A stretch of DNA of 64,000 nucleotides from an uncultured Clostridium sp. (GCA_947368535.1 CANBHY010000006.1:1-64000), one strand, 5' to 3'. Positions 25,780 to 34,961 are shown, counted from the stretch's first letter. The notes: generated from the letters alone by a model not told the origin. Numbers and translations: made by a program.

Positions 25780-27657
25780 ATGAATTATACAATTGTAAAT
25801 GGCGCTGTAGAATTTGGTGCAGAAACTATATTAGAAGAAATAAATTTTGAAATAAAAGGTAAAGATAAGATTGCTGTTATTGGTAGAAATGGTGCTGGAA
25901 AATCAACTTTATTAAAAGCGCTAATTGATAATAGTATGCTTACAGAAGGAATAGGAGAAGAAAAATTTAATATCTATAAAGAAAGTTCAATTAATATAGG
26001 ATATTTAAAACAAGTAGATTTTGAAGATGAAAATATTACTATGCTTGATGAAATTTTAAAAGTATATAAACCAGTTTTAGATTTAGAAAAGAAAATGGAA
26101 AAACTATTAGAGAAAATGCAAAATGATAAATCAGAAGAATTGGCTACGGAATATTCTAAAACTATGGATAGATATGAATTTTTAGAAGGGTATACATATA
26201 AGAAAGAATATGAAACAGTAATTAATAAATTTGGTTTTTCAGTAGAAGATAAATCTAAAAAGATAAGCGAATTTTCTGGTGGGCAAAGAACTAAAATTGC
26301 ATTTATTAAATTACTATTAAGTAAACCTGATATATTGCTTTTGGATGAACCTACAAATCATTTAGATGTTACAACTATAGAATGGTTAGAGGGATATTTA
26401 AAAAGTTATCCTAGAGCTATTGTTATTGTTTCTCATGATAGAATGTTTTTAGATAAAATAGTAAATAAAGTATATGAAATTGAATATGGAGCAATAACAA
26501 AATATACAGGAAATTACACAGAATTTGAAAAACAGAAAAAAGTAAATTATGAAAAACAATTAAAAGATTATGAATATCAACAAGCTGAAATTAAAAGACT
26601 AATGAGAGTAGTTGATAGGTTTAGATATAAAGCGACTAAAGCTAAAATGGCTCAGTCAAAATTGAAGCAAATTGAACATATGGTAAAAGTAAAAGAACCT
26701 AGTAAATATGATTTGACATCTTTTAAAACTAATTTTAAGTTAGAAAAAGAAAGTGGAAGAGATGTTTTACATGTTAGAGATTTGCAAATAGGTTATACTA
26801 ATACAATTCAAACAGTTTCTTTTGATTTATATAGAGGTCAAAAGTTAGCTGTTATTGGTGAGAATGGTATTGGTAAATCTACATTATTAAAAACGTTAGT
26901 AAATAAATTAGAAAAACTAGGAGGAAAATTTGAATTTGGTCATAATGTTGAAATTGGATATTTTGATCAACAAATGGCTTTATTAGATTCAGAAAAAACA
27001 GTGTTTGATGATTTTGCTTCGGAGTTTCCTTTGCTTACAACTACAGAAATTAGAAATTCATTAGCAGCTTTTATGTTTTGCGGGGAAGATGTTTTTAAAA
27101 CAATTAATATGCTTTCTGGTGGCGAAAAAGTAAGATTACAACTTGCTAAAATTTTGAAAAAAGGTCCTAATTTTTTAGTACTAGATGAACCAACAAATCA
27201 TATGGATATTGTGGGGAAAGAGAGCTTGGAGTTACTACTTAAAGAATATACAGGAACAATTTTATTTGTTTCTCATGATAGATTTTTTGTTAATAAAATT
27301 GCAGATTCATTGCTTGTTTTTACCAAGTCAGGTGTTAAATATTATGATAAAACTTATTCTGAATATGAATTAGAAAAACAAGAAGAAGTTGAAGAAAAAG
27401 TTGTAGAACAGAAGAAAGAAAAAAATACTAATAATTTATATTTACAACAGAAAGAACAAGCAAGAAAAGATGCAAGAATAAAGAAAATAGAAAGAGAAAT
27501 TGACGAATTAGAAAAGCAAGTAGCTCAGTTAAAAGAAGAATTACAAAAAGAAGAAAACTACACTGATTATGAAAAACTTTCAGAAATTCAAAATAAAATT
27601 GATGAGTTAAATGGAAAAATAGAAACTTTGATGATAGAATGGGAAGATTTAAGTTAA
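25780..27657 (+). CDS. ABC-F family ATPase (ribosome-associated)
   Basis: A 625-aa protein with two ABC cassettes and no membrane domain. Cassette 1: GRNGAGKST (about 39-47), EFSGGQRTK, LLLDEPTNHLD. A charged linker of the P-site interaction type follows (about 240-300). Cassette 2: GENGIGKST, LSGGEKVRLQ, FLVLDEPTNHMD. The C-terminal 80 residues form a Lys/Glu coiled coil. ABC-F proteins act on the ribosomal E site, resolving stalls or giving antibiotic protection; this one resembles the housekeeping Uup/YdiF types more than resistance forms. GAGAGTG precedes ATG. Terminator at its end. Confidence 0.93.
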   Translation: MNYTIVNGAVEFGAETILEEINFEIKGKDKIAVIGRNGAGKSTLLKALIDNSMLTEGIGEEKFNIYKESSINIGYLKQVDFEDENITMLDEILKVYKPVLDLEKKMEKLLEKMQNDKSEELATEYSKTMDRYEFLEGYTYKKEYETVINKFGFSVEDKSKKISEFSGGQRTKIAFIKLLLSKPDILLLDEPTNHLDVTTIEWLEGYLKSYPRAIVIVSHDRMFLDKIVNKVYEIEYGAITKYTGNYTEFEKQKKVNYEKQLKDYEYQQAEIKRLMRVVDRFRYKATKAKMAQSKLKQIEHMVKVKEPSKYDLTSFKTNFKLEKESGRDVLHVRDLQIGYTNTIQTVSFDLYRGQKLAVIGENGIGKSTLLKTLVNKLEKLGGKFEFGHNVEIGYFDQQMALLDSEKTVFDDFASEFPLLTTTEIRNSLAAFMFCGEDVFKTINMLSGGEKVRLQLAKILKKGPNFLVLDEPTNHMDIVGKESLELLLKEYTGTILFVSHDRFFVNKIADSLLVFTKSGVKYYDKTYSEYELEKQEEVEEKVVEQKKEKNTNNLYLQQKEQARKDARIKKIEREIDELEKQVAQLKEELQKEENYTDYEKLSEIQNKIDELNGKIETLMIEWEDLS

Positions 27658-27682
27658 TATGAATTAACTTAAATCTTTTTGT
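27645..27682 (+). terminator. Terminator overlapping the end of the ABC-F gene
   Basis: A 15-bp perfect stem around 27645-27659 and 27663-27677 includes the stop codon and is followed by T residues. Confidence 0.8.
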
Positions 27683-27692
27683 TTTCAAGGGG

Positions 27693-27722
27693 TTGCAATT
27701 CCTACTAAAATAGTAGTATAAT
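27693..27722 (+). promoter_or_regulatory. iscR-suf promoter with internal dyad (Rrf2 operator)
   Basis: TTGCAA (27693-27698), 18 bases, TATAAT (27717-27722). The spacer contains the perfect dyad CTACT-AAAAT-AGTAG (27702-27716), the sort of site bound by IscR/Rrf2 regulators in Firmicutes. It points to autoregulation of iscR and of the suf genes by iron-sulfur status. Confidence 0.75.
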
Positions 27723-27744
27723 GGGTGAAGTTGGAGGAGATAAT

Positions 27745-28146
27745 ATGAAAGTATCAACAAAAGGAAGATATGCTCTTCGTATAATGATAGATTTAGCAAT
27801 GAATAGCAATGATAATTTTATATCATTAAAAGATATTGCTCAAAGAACAGGAATATCAATTAAATATTCTGAACAAATAGTATCATTATTGAATAAAGCT
27901 GGATATTTAGAAACAGCTAGAGGAAATAATGGTGGATATAAATTAAATAAACTTCCAGAAGAATATACAGTAGGAGATATTTTAAGAGCTTCTGAAGGGG
28001 ACTTAGCTCCTATTATGTGTTTAGAAGAAGAAGGTAAATGTGATAAAAAAGGTGATTGCATTTCATGTTCTTTTTGGGAAGGATTAGATAAGGCTATTAG
28101 TGATTATGTAGATAGTAAAACATTAGCGGATGTTATAAAGAAATAG
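27745..28146 (+). CDS. iscR: Rrf2 family iron-sulfur regulator IscR
   Basis: A 133-aa winged-helix regulator. The DNA-binding part has STKGRYALRIMIDLA, ISIKYSEQIVSLLNKAG and RGNNGGYKL; the cluster ligands are Cys92, Cys99 and Cys105 (plus Cys108), the spacing of IscR. It senses [2Fe-2S] supply and controls cluster assembly. ATG 27745 is chosen behind TTGGAGGAG. The gene stands first in iscR-sufC-sufB-sufD-sufS-sufU with 15 bases to sufC. Confidence 0.94.
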   Translation: MKVSTKGRYALRIMIDLAMNSNDNFISLKDIAQRTGISIKYSEQIVSLLNKAGYLETARGNNGGYKLNKLPEEYTVGDILRASEGDLAPIMCLEEEGKCDKKGDCISCSFWEGLDKAISDYVDSKTLADVIKK

Positions 28147-28161
28147 AGAGGTTTGAGATAT

Positions 28162-28908
28162 ATGAGTAATTTACTAGAAATTAAAGATTTATATGCAAAT
28201 GTTGGAGAAAAAGAAATTTTAAAAGGTTTAAATTTAAAAGTTAAAAAGGGCGAGATTCATGTAATTATGGGACCTAATGGTGCTGGTAAATCTACACTTG
28301 CAAATGTTATATTTAATAATCCTGTATATACTAAAAAATCAGGTGTAATTGAATTTGAAGGAGAAAATATAAATAATTGTACTACTGATAAAATTGCTAA
28401 AAAAGGTGTGTTTATGTCATTTCAATCTCCTGAAGAGATACCAGGTATTTCAGGAATGAACTTTTTAAAAACAGCTAAAAGCAAAATTACAGAAAAGCCT
28501 GTTAAAATTTTTGAATTCAAAAAACAAGTTATGGAATATGTTGATGAACTAAATATGAATCCAAAACTAGTTGATAGAAATTTAAATGTTGGATTTTCAG
28601 GTGGAGAGAAAAAGAAGAATGAAATTTTACAAATGCTTGTATTAAATCCTAAGCTTGTAATATTAGATGAAACAGATTCAGGTCTTGATGTTGATGCGAT
28701 TAGAACAGTTTCTAAGGGAATTGAGATGTACAAGAATAATGATAATTCAGTTATTATAATTACTCATAATACTAAGATTTTGCAATATTTAAAACCTGAT
28801 TTTGTACATGTTTTAGTAGATGGGAAAATTATTAAAACAGGTGATAGCAGTTTAGCTAAAGTTATTGAAGAAAATGGATTTAAAGATTTTAAAAGAAAAG
28901 AGGACTAA
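28162..28908 (+). CDS. sufC: SUF system ATPase SufC
   Basis: A 248-aa soluble ABC ATPase that powers the SufBCD scaffold for iron-sulfur cluster assembly. Walker A is GPNGAGKST (about 38-46), signature FSGGEKKKNEILQ, Walker B LVILDETDSGLDVDA (the SufC-typical ETDSGLD), and H-loop THNTKIL. ATG 28162 follows GAGAGG. SufB begins five bases after its stop. Confidence 0.96.
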   Translation: MSNLLEIKDLYANVGEKEILKGLNLKVKKGEIHVIMGPNGAGKSTLANVIFNNPVYTKKSGVIEFEGENINNCTTDKIAKKGVFMSFQSPEEIPGISGMNFLKTAKSKITEKPVKIFEFKKQVMEYVDELNMNPKLVDRNLNVGFSGGEKKKNEILQMLVLNPKLVILDETDSGLDVDAIRTVSKGIEMYKNNDNSVIIITHNTKILQYLKPDFVHVLVDGKIIKTGDSSLAKVIEENGFKDFKRKED

Positions 28909-28913
28909 ACTTA

Positions 28914-30317
28914 ATGTCAGATAAAACTCAAATAGACGATATTAATAGAAATATATATGATATTAGAAATGATGATAATTATGATTTTAAAATGCAAAGT
29001 GGTATTAATAAAGAAATAGTTACAGAAATTTCTAAAATGAAAAATGAGCCTGATTGGATGTTAAAAATTAGATTAGATGCTTTAGAGATGTACAATAAAT
29101 TAGAACTTCCTTCTTGGGGTCCTGATTTATCTGAATTAAATATGGACGAGATTGCTACGTATGTTAAACCAAAGTCTAAGTTAAATAGTACATGGGAAGA
29201 TGTTCCAGAAGATATAAAAAATACATTTGATAAGCTTGGAATTCCAGAAGCAGAGAAAAAATCTTTATCAGGTGTAGGGGCTCAATATGATTCAGAAGTT
29301 GTTTATCATAGTATAAAAGAAGAACTTATAAAACAAGGTGTTGTATATACAGATATGGATACAGCGGTTAGAGAATACCCTGAAATTGTGAAAGAACATT
29401 TTATGAAATGTGTTCCTATTTCTGATCATAAATTTGTAGCTCTTCATGCAGCAGTATGGTCTGGAGGATCTTTTGTATATGTTCCTAAGGGTGTTAAAGT
29501 AGATATACCACTTCAATCATATTTTAGATTGAATTCACCTGAATCAGGTCAATTTGAACATACATTGATTATAGTAGATGAAGGAGCAAGTTTGCATTTT
29601 ATAGAAGGTTGTTCAGCTCCAAAGTATAATAAAGTTAATTTACATGCTGGCTGTGTAGAACTTTATGTTAAAGATGACGCTTATTTAAGATATTCTACTA
29701 TTGAAAATTGGTCTAAAAATATGATGAACTTAAATACTAAAAAAGCAATAGTAGGTAAAAATGCTCAAATAGATTGGGTTACAGGATCATTTGGATCAAG
29801 AGTTTCTATGTTATATCCAATGAGTATTTTAAATGGAGAAGGTTCAAAAACTGAATATACAGGTATTACTTTTGCAGGTGCTACTCAAAACTTAGATACT
29901 GGTTTTAAAGTTATTCATAATGCGCCTAATACATCTTCTGTTGTGAATTCAAAATCTATTTCAAAAGATGGTGGTGCTTGTACTTATAGAGCTTTGGTTA
30001 GAATTGGAGAAAATGCTAAAAATTCAAAATGCAGTGTTTCTTGTGAGTCTTTAATGCTAGATGAGATTTCTAGATCTGACACGATTCCAGTTAATGATAT
30101 TAGAACTGATGACGTTGAATTTTCACATGAGGCAAAAATTGGTAAGATTAGTGATAAAGAGATCTTTTATCTAATGAGTCGTGGTCTTTCAGAAGAAGAT
30201 GCTAAGGCTATGATTGTTAGAGGGTTTGCATATCCAATTTCAAAAGAGCTACCTGTGGAGTATGCGGTGGAGATGAATAATTTGATTAATCTTGAATTAG
30301 AAGGAAACATTGGATAG
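28914..30317 (+). CDS. sufB: SUF scaffold protein SufB
   Basis: A 467-aa beta-helix scaffold on which clusters are built. Characteristic segments are KMKNEPDWMLKIRLDALE, YVPKGVKVDIPLQSYFRLN, EGCSAPKYNKVNLHAGCVE and, at the C-terminus, DEISRSDTIP, FSHEAKIGKIS and YLMSRGLSEEDA. Length agrees with SufB. It is translationally close to sufC and sufD. Confidence 0.97.
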   Translation: MSDKTQIDDINRNIYDIRNDDNYDFKMQSGINKEIVTEISKMKNEPDWMLKIRLDALEMYNKLELPSWGPDLSELNMDEIATYVKPKSKLNSTWEDVPEDIKNTFDKLGIPEAEKKSLSGVGAQYDSEVVYHSIKEELIKQGVVYTDMDTAVREYPEIVKEHFMKCVPISDHKFVALHAAVWSGGSFVYVPKGVKVDIPLQSYFRLNSPESGQFEHTLIIVDEGASLHFIEGCSAPKYNKVNLHAGCVELYVKDDAYLRYSTIENWSKNMMNLNTKKAIVGKNAQIDWVTGSFGSRVSMLYPMSILNGEGSKTEYTGITFAGATQNLDTGFKVIHNAPNTSSVVNSKSISKDGGACTYRALVRIGENAKNSKCSVSCESLMLDEISRSDTIPVNDIRTDDVEFSHEAKIGKISDKEIFYLMSRGLSEEDAKAMIVRGFAYPISKELPVEYAVEMNNLINLELEGNIG

Positions 30318-30330
30318 AAAGGAAAATATA

Positions 30331-31368
30331 ATGATTTTAAATGAAACACCAGTAAGAACTTCTAGAAATTTTTTAATAAACAATATTAAATTAGACAATT
30401 TAGAAATTCCTAGTAAACTTAAAGAATTTAATAATGTTGAAATTATTTGCGATAATACTAAAGTTGAAGAAGTAGAGAATAATTTTTCTTTAGTTTATGG
30501 TATTGGAAAAGAGTTAGAAGAGAATAGTAATAAATTATGTAATAATTCAATTAAATTAAATATTGATAAAAAGGATGATATTAGGGTTATATATAAATTT
30601 GATGATGAGAATGATAACTTGATAAATAAACTTGAAATTAACGCATCTAAGGATTGTAGTATTACTATAGAATATAAATCTAATACTTCAAAAAAATGTT
30701 TCCATAATGGAATTATAAAGGTGAATTGCATTAATAATGCTAAGGTTAAATTAGTAGTTGTTAATTTATTAAATGAGAAATCTTTGAATTTTGATAGTTT
30801 TGAAAATCAATTATCAGAAAATACAAATCTTGAATATACTATTATAGATATTGGTGCTGAAAAAAGTGTTTCTAATTATTATTCTAATATAGTGGGTAAT
30901 GAAGCCAAAAATGATTTAAAAACAGTTTATTTAGCAACTAATAATCAATTAAAAGATATTAATTATATAGCAGAACTTAGAGGCAAAAAGACAAATATTG
31001 ATATTGATGTTCAAGGAGCTATAAAAGAAAAATCAAAGAAAAACTTTAAAGGAACTATTGATTTTAAAAGAGGTTGTAAAAAAGCAATTGGAAATGAAAA
31101 TGAATATTGTATGATTTTGTCTGATGATTCTAAAAGTATAGCTTTACCAATGCTTTTATGTACTGAAGAAGATGTAGAAGGTAATCATTCTACTGCTTCT
31201 GGTAGAGTAGAAGAAAGTGAACTTTTTTATATTATGACAAGAGGGTTAGAATATAAAGAAGCTGTTAAATTAATTGTTAAAGCTAGATTTAATGAAATAA
31301 TAGAAAGAATAAAAGAAGCAGATTTAAGAGAAGAAATTTTAAAGGAAATTGATAGGAGATTAGATTAA
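30331..31368 (+). CDS. sufD: SUF assembly protein SufD
   Basis: A 345-aa SufB-like beta-helix protein that pairs with SufB. The C-terminal signature is kept: NHSTASGRVEESELFYIMTRGLEYKEAVKLIV, here given by its core ESELFYIMTRGLEYKE. The central part is divergent and shorter than in Bacillus SufD. GAAAGGAAA precedes ATG 30331. Its stop overlaps the sufS start by one base (TAATG). Confidence 0.9.
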   Translation: MILNETPVRTSRNFLINNIKLDNLEIPSKLKEFNNVEIICDNTKVEEVENNFSLVYGIGKELEENSNKLCNNSIKLNIDKKDDIRVIYKFDDENDNLINKLEINASKDCSITIEYKSNTSKKCFHNGIIKVNCINNAKVKLVVVNLLNEKSLNFDSFENQLSENTNLEYTIIDIGAEKSVSNYYSNIVGNEAKNDLKTVYLATNNQLKDINYIAELRGKKTNIDIDVQGAIKEKSKKNFKGTIDFKRGCKKAIGNENEYCMILSDDSKSIALPMLLCTEEDVEGNHSTASGRVEESELFYIMTRGLEYKEAVKLIVKARFNEIIERIKEADLREEILKEIDRRLD

Positions 31369-32582
31369 TGGATTATAAAAAGGATTTTCCAATTTTTAAA
31401 AATAAAGATATTGTGTATTTGGATAGTGGAGCAACTTCTCAAAAGCCTAAAATGGTTATTGACAGAATAGAAGAATTCTATAAAAACAGTAATGCTAATC
31501 CACATAGAGGGGCATATAGTTTAAGTATAGAAGCGACTCAAGTATATGAAGATACACGTAAAAAAATTGCTAAATTTATAAATGCAAAATCTGAAGAAGA
31601 AATAATTTTTTCTAAAAATGCAAGTGAGAGTTTGAATTTAATTGCTTATTCATATGGATTAGGAAATTTAAACAGAAATGATGATGTTGTTATTTCAATA
31701 ATGGAACATCATTCTAATTTAGTGCCTTGGCAATATGTTACCAGAAGAACTGAGAGCAATTTAAAATATATGTATATTAATAGTGAATTTGAATTGTCTA
31801 AAGAAGAAATTGAGGAAAAAATTACTCGTAATACTAAAATAGTTGCAATTACTCATGTTTCAAATGTTACAGGAACTATAAATAATGTTAAAGAAATTAT
31901 AAAATATGCTCATAAAAAAGGAGCTGTTGTTATAGTAGATGCTTCTCAAAGTATTCCACATATGAGAATTGATGTACAGGATTTAGATGCAGACTTTTTA
32001 GTTTTTTCAGGACATAAAATGCTTGCTCCTTTAGGTATTGGGATTTTATATGGTAAAAAAGAATTACTTAATAAAATGAATCCATTTTTAATGGGTGGAG
32101 ATATGATTGAGTATGTTTATGAACAAAAAACTACTTTTGCACCACTTCCAAATAAATTTGAAGCTGGTACTCAAAATGTTGAAGCTGTAGTAGGTCTAGG
32201 TGCTGCTATTGATTATATTGAAAGTGTTGGATATGACAAAATTCAAGAACATGATAAGGAATTAGTAGAATATGCTAGGGAAAAACTTGAAAAATTGGAT
32301 TATGTAAGTTTGTATATGACACCGAATAAAGAAAATCATTCAGCTGTAATTTCTTTTAACATTAAAGGAGTTCATCCTCATGATGTTGCAAGTATTTTAG
32401 ATTCGATAAATGTTGGAATAAGATCTGGAAACCATTGTGCTCAGCCATTACTAAGGTCTTTAGGAATAGATTCTACTTGTAGAGCTAGTTTTTATATTTA
32501 TAATACAAAAGAAGATGTTGATAAATTAGTAGAAGGAATTGAAAAAGCATATAATATGTTTGCAAAATATATAAAAAATTAG
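31368..32582 (+). CDS. sufS: Cysteine desulfurase SufS
   Basis: A 404-aa PLP enzyme that takes sulfur from cysteine for cluster assembly. PLP Lys is in FSGHKMLAPLGIG, the substrate loop carries the catalytic Cys in RSGNHCAQPLL, and VIVDASQSIPHM gives the PLP-binding Asp. The length and RSGNHCAQP loop are those of group II (SufS) enzymes, which need SufU as sulfur acceptor, encoded next. Confidence 0.97.
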   Translation: MDYKKDFPIFKNKDIVYLDSGATSQKPKMVIDRIEEFYKNSNANPHRGAYSLSIEATQVYEDTRKKIAKFINAKSEEEIIFSKNASESLNLIAYSYGLGNLNRNDDVVISIMEHHSNLVPWQYVTRRTESNLKYMYINSEFELSKEEIEEKITRNTKIVAITHVSNVTGTINNVKEIIKYAHKKGAVVIVDASQSIPHMRIDVQDLDADFLVFSGHKMLAPLGIGILYGKKELLNKMNPFLMGGDMIEYVYEQKTTFAPLPNKFEAGTQNVEAVVGLGAAIDYIESVGYDKIQEHDKELVEYAREKLEKLDYVSLYMTPNKENHSAVISFNIKGVHPHDVASILDSINVGIRSGNHCAQPLLRSLGIDSTCRASFYIYNTKEDVDKLVEGIEKAYNMFAKYIKN

Positions 32583-32599
32583 GGAGAAGATGATGTCTA

Positions 32600-33040
32600 A
32601 TGGATAACTTAGATGAATTATATAATGATATAATTATGGAACACAGTATGAATTCTTACAATAAAAAGAAGATGTCTAATGCAGATTTTTCAGAGATTGG
32701 TCATAATCCAAATTGTGGTGATGAAATTACATTAGAAATGAAGATGAATGGAGATGTTATTGAAGATATGGCTTTTTCAGGACATGGCTGTGCTATATCT
32801 CAAGCATCTACATCGGTTATGATTGATACATTAAGAGGAAAAAATATTTATGAAGCTAAAGAGATTATAAGAATTTTTATTGAGATGATAAAAAGAGAAA
32901 CTAAAGATGAATCAGAACTTGAAAAACTTGAGGATGCAATTGCTTTTAAGAATGTTTCTAATATGCCAGCTAGAGTTAAGTGTGCTTTGCTTGCTTGGCA
33001 TACTGTTGAAGACATGCTAAATAAAAAATTCGAAAAATAA
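32600..33040 (+). CDS. sufU: Sulfur-transfer protein SufU
   Basis: A 146-aa protein with the three zinc/sulfur Cys of SufU in NPNCGDEI, SGHGCAISQ and ARVKCALLAW. It accepts persulfide sulfur from SufS. Start ATG 32600 follows GGGAGAAGATG. The last five residues (KKFEK) and the stop codon lie in the left arm of a 124-bp inverted repeat that starts at 33027, so the element appears to have inserted at, and redefined, the 3' end. Confidence 0.95.
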   Translation: MDNLDELYNDIIMEHSMNSYNKKKMSNADFSEIGHNPNCGDEITLEMKMNGDVIEDMAFSGHGCAISQASTSVMIDTLRGKNIYEAKEIIRIFIEMIKRETKDESELEKLEDAIAFKNVSNMPARVKCALLAWHTVEDMLNKKFEK

Positions 33041-33150
33041 ACGGCGTCTTGCGTTGTTACAAAGATAATTAAATTACTGCGACGTACACACGTACGCCTC
33101 GTAATATTAATTATCTTTGTACCTAGCAATACTTGTTTCTTTTTCGAATT
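33027..33150. repeat. 124-bp imperfect inverted repeat (MITE/REP-like)
   Basis: The arms pair over nearly the whole length: AATTCGAAAAA at 33027 against its complement ending 33150, a perfect 15-bp inner match (TACAAAGATAATTAA at 33058-33072 with 33107-33121), ATTAC/GTAAT, and a CGTAC-ACA-C-GTACG centre (33083-33096). The middle is GC-richer than the flanks. It would fold into one long hairpin and could act as a terminator or transcript stabiliser for suf. No ORF, no clear target duplication seen. Confidence 0.8.
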
Positions 33151-33201
33151 AGTTAAAATTGAAGCAAGATTGTAATATAAAATTATTAATAGGAATTAAT
33201 T

Positions 33202-34261
33202 ATGGAAGAAAATAAGAGAGTTTTACTTGGTATGAGTGGTGGCGTGGATTCTTCGGTTTCAGCACTTTTACTTAAAAATCAAGGATATGAAGTTATAGGA
33301 ATGACAATGGAACTTTTTAATAGTGGAAGTTGTTGCAATCAAGAAACATATATTGATGCTAAGAATGTGTGTACTCAAATTGGAGTGCCACATTTTACAT
33401 ATAATTTTAAAGAAGAATTTAAAAAGTATGTAATTGATGATTTCATTGATTGCTATTCAAAATGTTTAACACCAAATCCATGTATAGAATGCAATAAATA
33501 CATGAAGTTTGGTTTAATGTCGGACAAGGCTAAAGAACTGGGGTGTAGTTATATTGCAACTGGACATTATGCAAAAACTGAATATAGTGAAGAATATGGA
33601 AGATGGGTTTTGAAGAAATCAAGTGCTGGTAAAAAGGATCAAAGCTATGTTTTATGGAATATTCCAAAAGAATTAATAGAGCATATAATTTTTCCGCTTG
33701 CTGATTTTGAAAATAAAGATGAGATTAGAAAGATTGCAAGTGATAATCAATTAAAAGTTGCAAATAAACCAGATAGTGAGGATATTTGTTTTATTCCTGA
33801 TGGTGATTATAAAAAGTTTTTAGAAAATAATTCTGATATAAAACCTAAAAAAGGGAATATTGTACATATTGATGAAATGGTTTTAGGAAAACATACAGGT
33901 CTTTATAATTATACAATTGGACAACGTAAGGGATTAGGAATAGCTTATAAAGAGCCACTTTTTGTGGTTGGATTTGATAAAGAAAAAAATGAAGTTATTG
34001 TAGGTGAAAAAGATTATATTTATAAATCAGAAATGATAGTTAAAAATATTAATTTGTTATTAATAGATGATTTAGATAAGCCGATGAAAGTAAGTGTTAA
34101 GACAAGATATTCAAGTATAGAAGAAAATGCTATTATTGAAAAGATAGATGAAGATACAATTAAAGTAAGTTTTGATAATCCTGTTGCTAGAATTACACCT
34201 CGGACAATCTGCTGTGTTTTATTTAGATGATATTGTAGTTGGTGGAGGAAAAATACAGTAG
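33202..34261 (+). CDS. mnmA: tRNA-specific 2-thiouridylase MnmA, +1 frameshift needed
   Basis: MnmA thiolates U34 of tRNA Lys, Glu and Gln, using sulfur from the cysteine desulfurase encoded upstream. PP-loop GMSGGVDSS, the catalytic Cys in NPCIECNKYMKFG and second Cys in EDICFIPDGDY, and the GQRKGLG motif are intact. Frame one reaches DNPVARITP and then CGG, ending at a TGA at 34228-34230 with unrelated residues. Skipping the C at 34201 continues GQSAVFYLDDIVVGGGKIQ to the TAG at 34259-34261, exactly the family C-terminus (ITPGQSAVFY...D-x-V-x-GGG). Total 352 aa, normal. The site matches that in rel. Confidence 0.92.
34198..34204 (+). other. Putative +1 frameshift site CCT CGG A in mnmA
   Basis: CCT (34198-34200) codes for Pro of the conserved ITPGQSAV motif. 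CGG (34201-34203) follows in frame; omitting its C reads GGA (Gly) and restores the motif. Without the shift nine unrelated residues follow (CGG read as Arg, then TICCVLFR) and translation stops at TGA 34228. Same NNT CGG A layout as the rel site. Confidence 0.75.
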
Positions 34262-34262
34262 T

Positions 34263-34291
34263 TTGACAAAAGAATGATAGATATGTAAAAT
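34263..34291 (+). promoter_or_regulatory. Sigma-A promoter downstream of mnmA
   Basis: TTGACA (34263-34268), 17 bases, TAAAAT (34286-34291), two bases after the recoded mnmA stop and ahead of ATG 34326. Its position supports 34261 as the true mnmA end. Confidence 0.7.
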
Positions 34292-34325
34292 AGTTATTAA
34301 TAAAATAAATATAAAGAGAAAGATT

Positions 34326-34952
34326 ATGGAAAATAAAAAGAGTAAAATGTTAATAATAATTTTTGCACTAATAATTATTACTTTAATAGGAATTATTTTA
34401 GTATTAGTATTTAAAAATTCTAGTGTTTTAGAAAAGAAGAATGATACTGATAAAGAAGTGAGCATGAAAGAAAATTCTACTAATACAAGTAAAGAAAATA
34501 AAGTAGATGATGAAAAAGATAAAGAAGAGGTAATAAAAGTATCAGAAATATGTGGTGTATATAGACAAGAAACAGAATCTGAAGATGAAGAAGTTGATAA
34601 TGTTATAGATGAGTTACAATTATACGAAAATGGAATGTTTCACTTTACACATGCAGAAAGAACAGAACCAGGATGTATAGGGAATTATTATATTGAAGAT
34701 AATAAAATAATATTAAATGTATTATTTGAACATGGTTCTGATGCTGCTTTATATATTTTAGGCGAAGTATATGAATTAGAAATAGATGAAGACAATAATA
34801 TTATTGGAGAAAGTTTAGTAGAAGAAAACAGTAACATGAAATTAGAAAAAGTTTCAGAGGATGATGTTGATATAGAAGATGCTGAAAAAGAAATTATAGA
34901 TTGGATAAAAAATTCTGCTAAAGAGAAAATGATAGATTATTTAAATGATTAA
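34326..34952 (+). CDS. Membrane-anchored hypothetical protein with beta-rich outside domain
   Basis: A 208-aa product with one membrane segment at about 8-30, a Lys/Glu/Asn/Ser-rich linker (about 35-70), and an extracytoplasmic domain containing SEICGVYRQETES and DELQLYENGMFHFTHAER then GNYYIEDNKIILN. This GxY..../L.L..dG.f....../G.y.i.dn.I.l pattern is typical of small lipocalin-like or META/DUF4488-like beta barrels. AAAGAGAAAG precedes ATG. Own promoter and terminator. Function unknown. Confidence 0.65.
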   Translation: MENKKSKMLIIIFALIIITLIGIILVLVFKNSSVLEKKNDTDKEVSMKENSTNTSKENKVDDEKDKEEVIKVSEICGVYRQETESEDEEVDNVIDELQLYENGMFHFTHAERTEPGCIGNYYIEDNKIILNVLFEHGSDAALYILGEVYELEIDEDNNIIGESLVEENSNMKLEKVSEDDVDIEDAEKEIIDWIKNSAKEKMIDYLND

Positions 34953-34961
34953 ATAATGCAT

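Noticed and set aside
32588-32680. Repeat of GATGTCTAATG at the sufU start and 80 bases inside it
   Set aside because: Eleven bases in AT-rich DNA; no further similarity around either copy, so chance is likely.
17480-34204. CGG reassigned to another amino acid
   Set aside because: Reading CGG as any amino acid in frame does not repair either gene, because the downstream frame would still be wrong. Only a +1 shift does.
17363-34261. Explaining both rel and mnmA breaks as simple sequencing errors
   Set aside because: Not excluded, but neither site is a homopolymer, both insert the same base in the same context (T-C-GGA), and both create the one codon otherwise missing from native genes.
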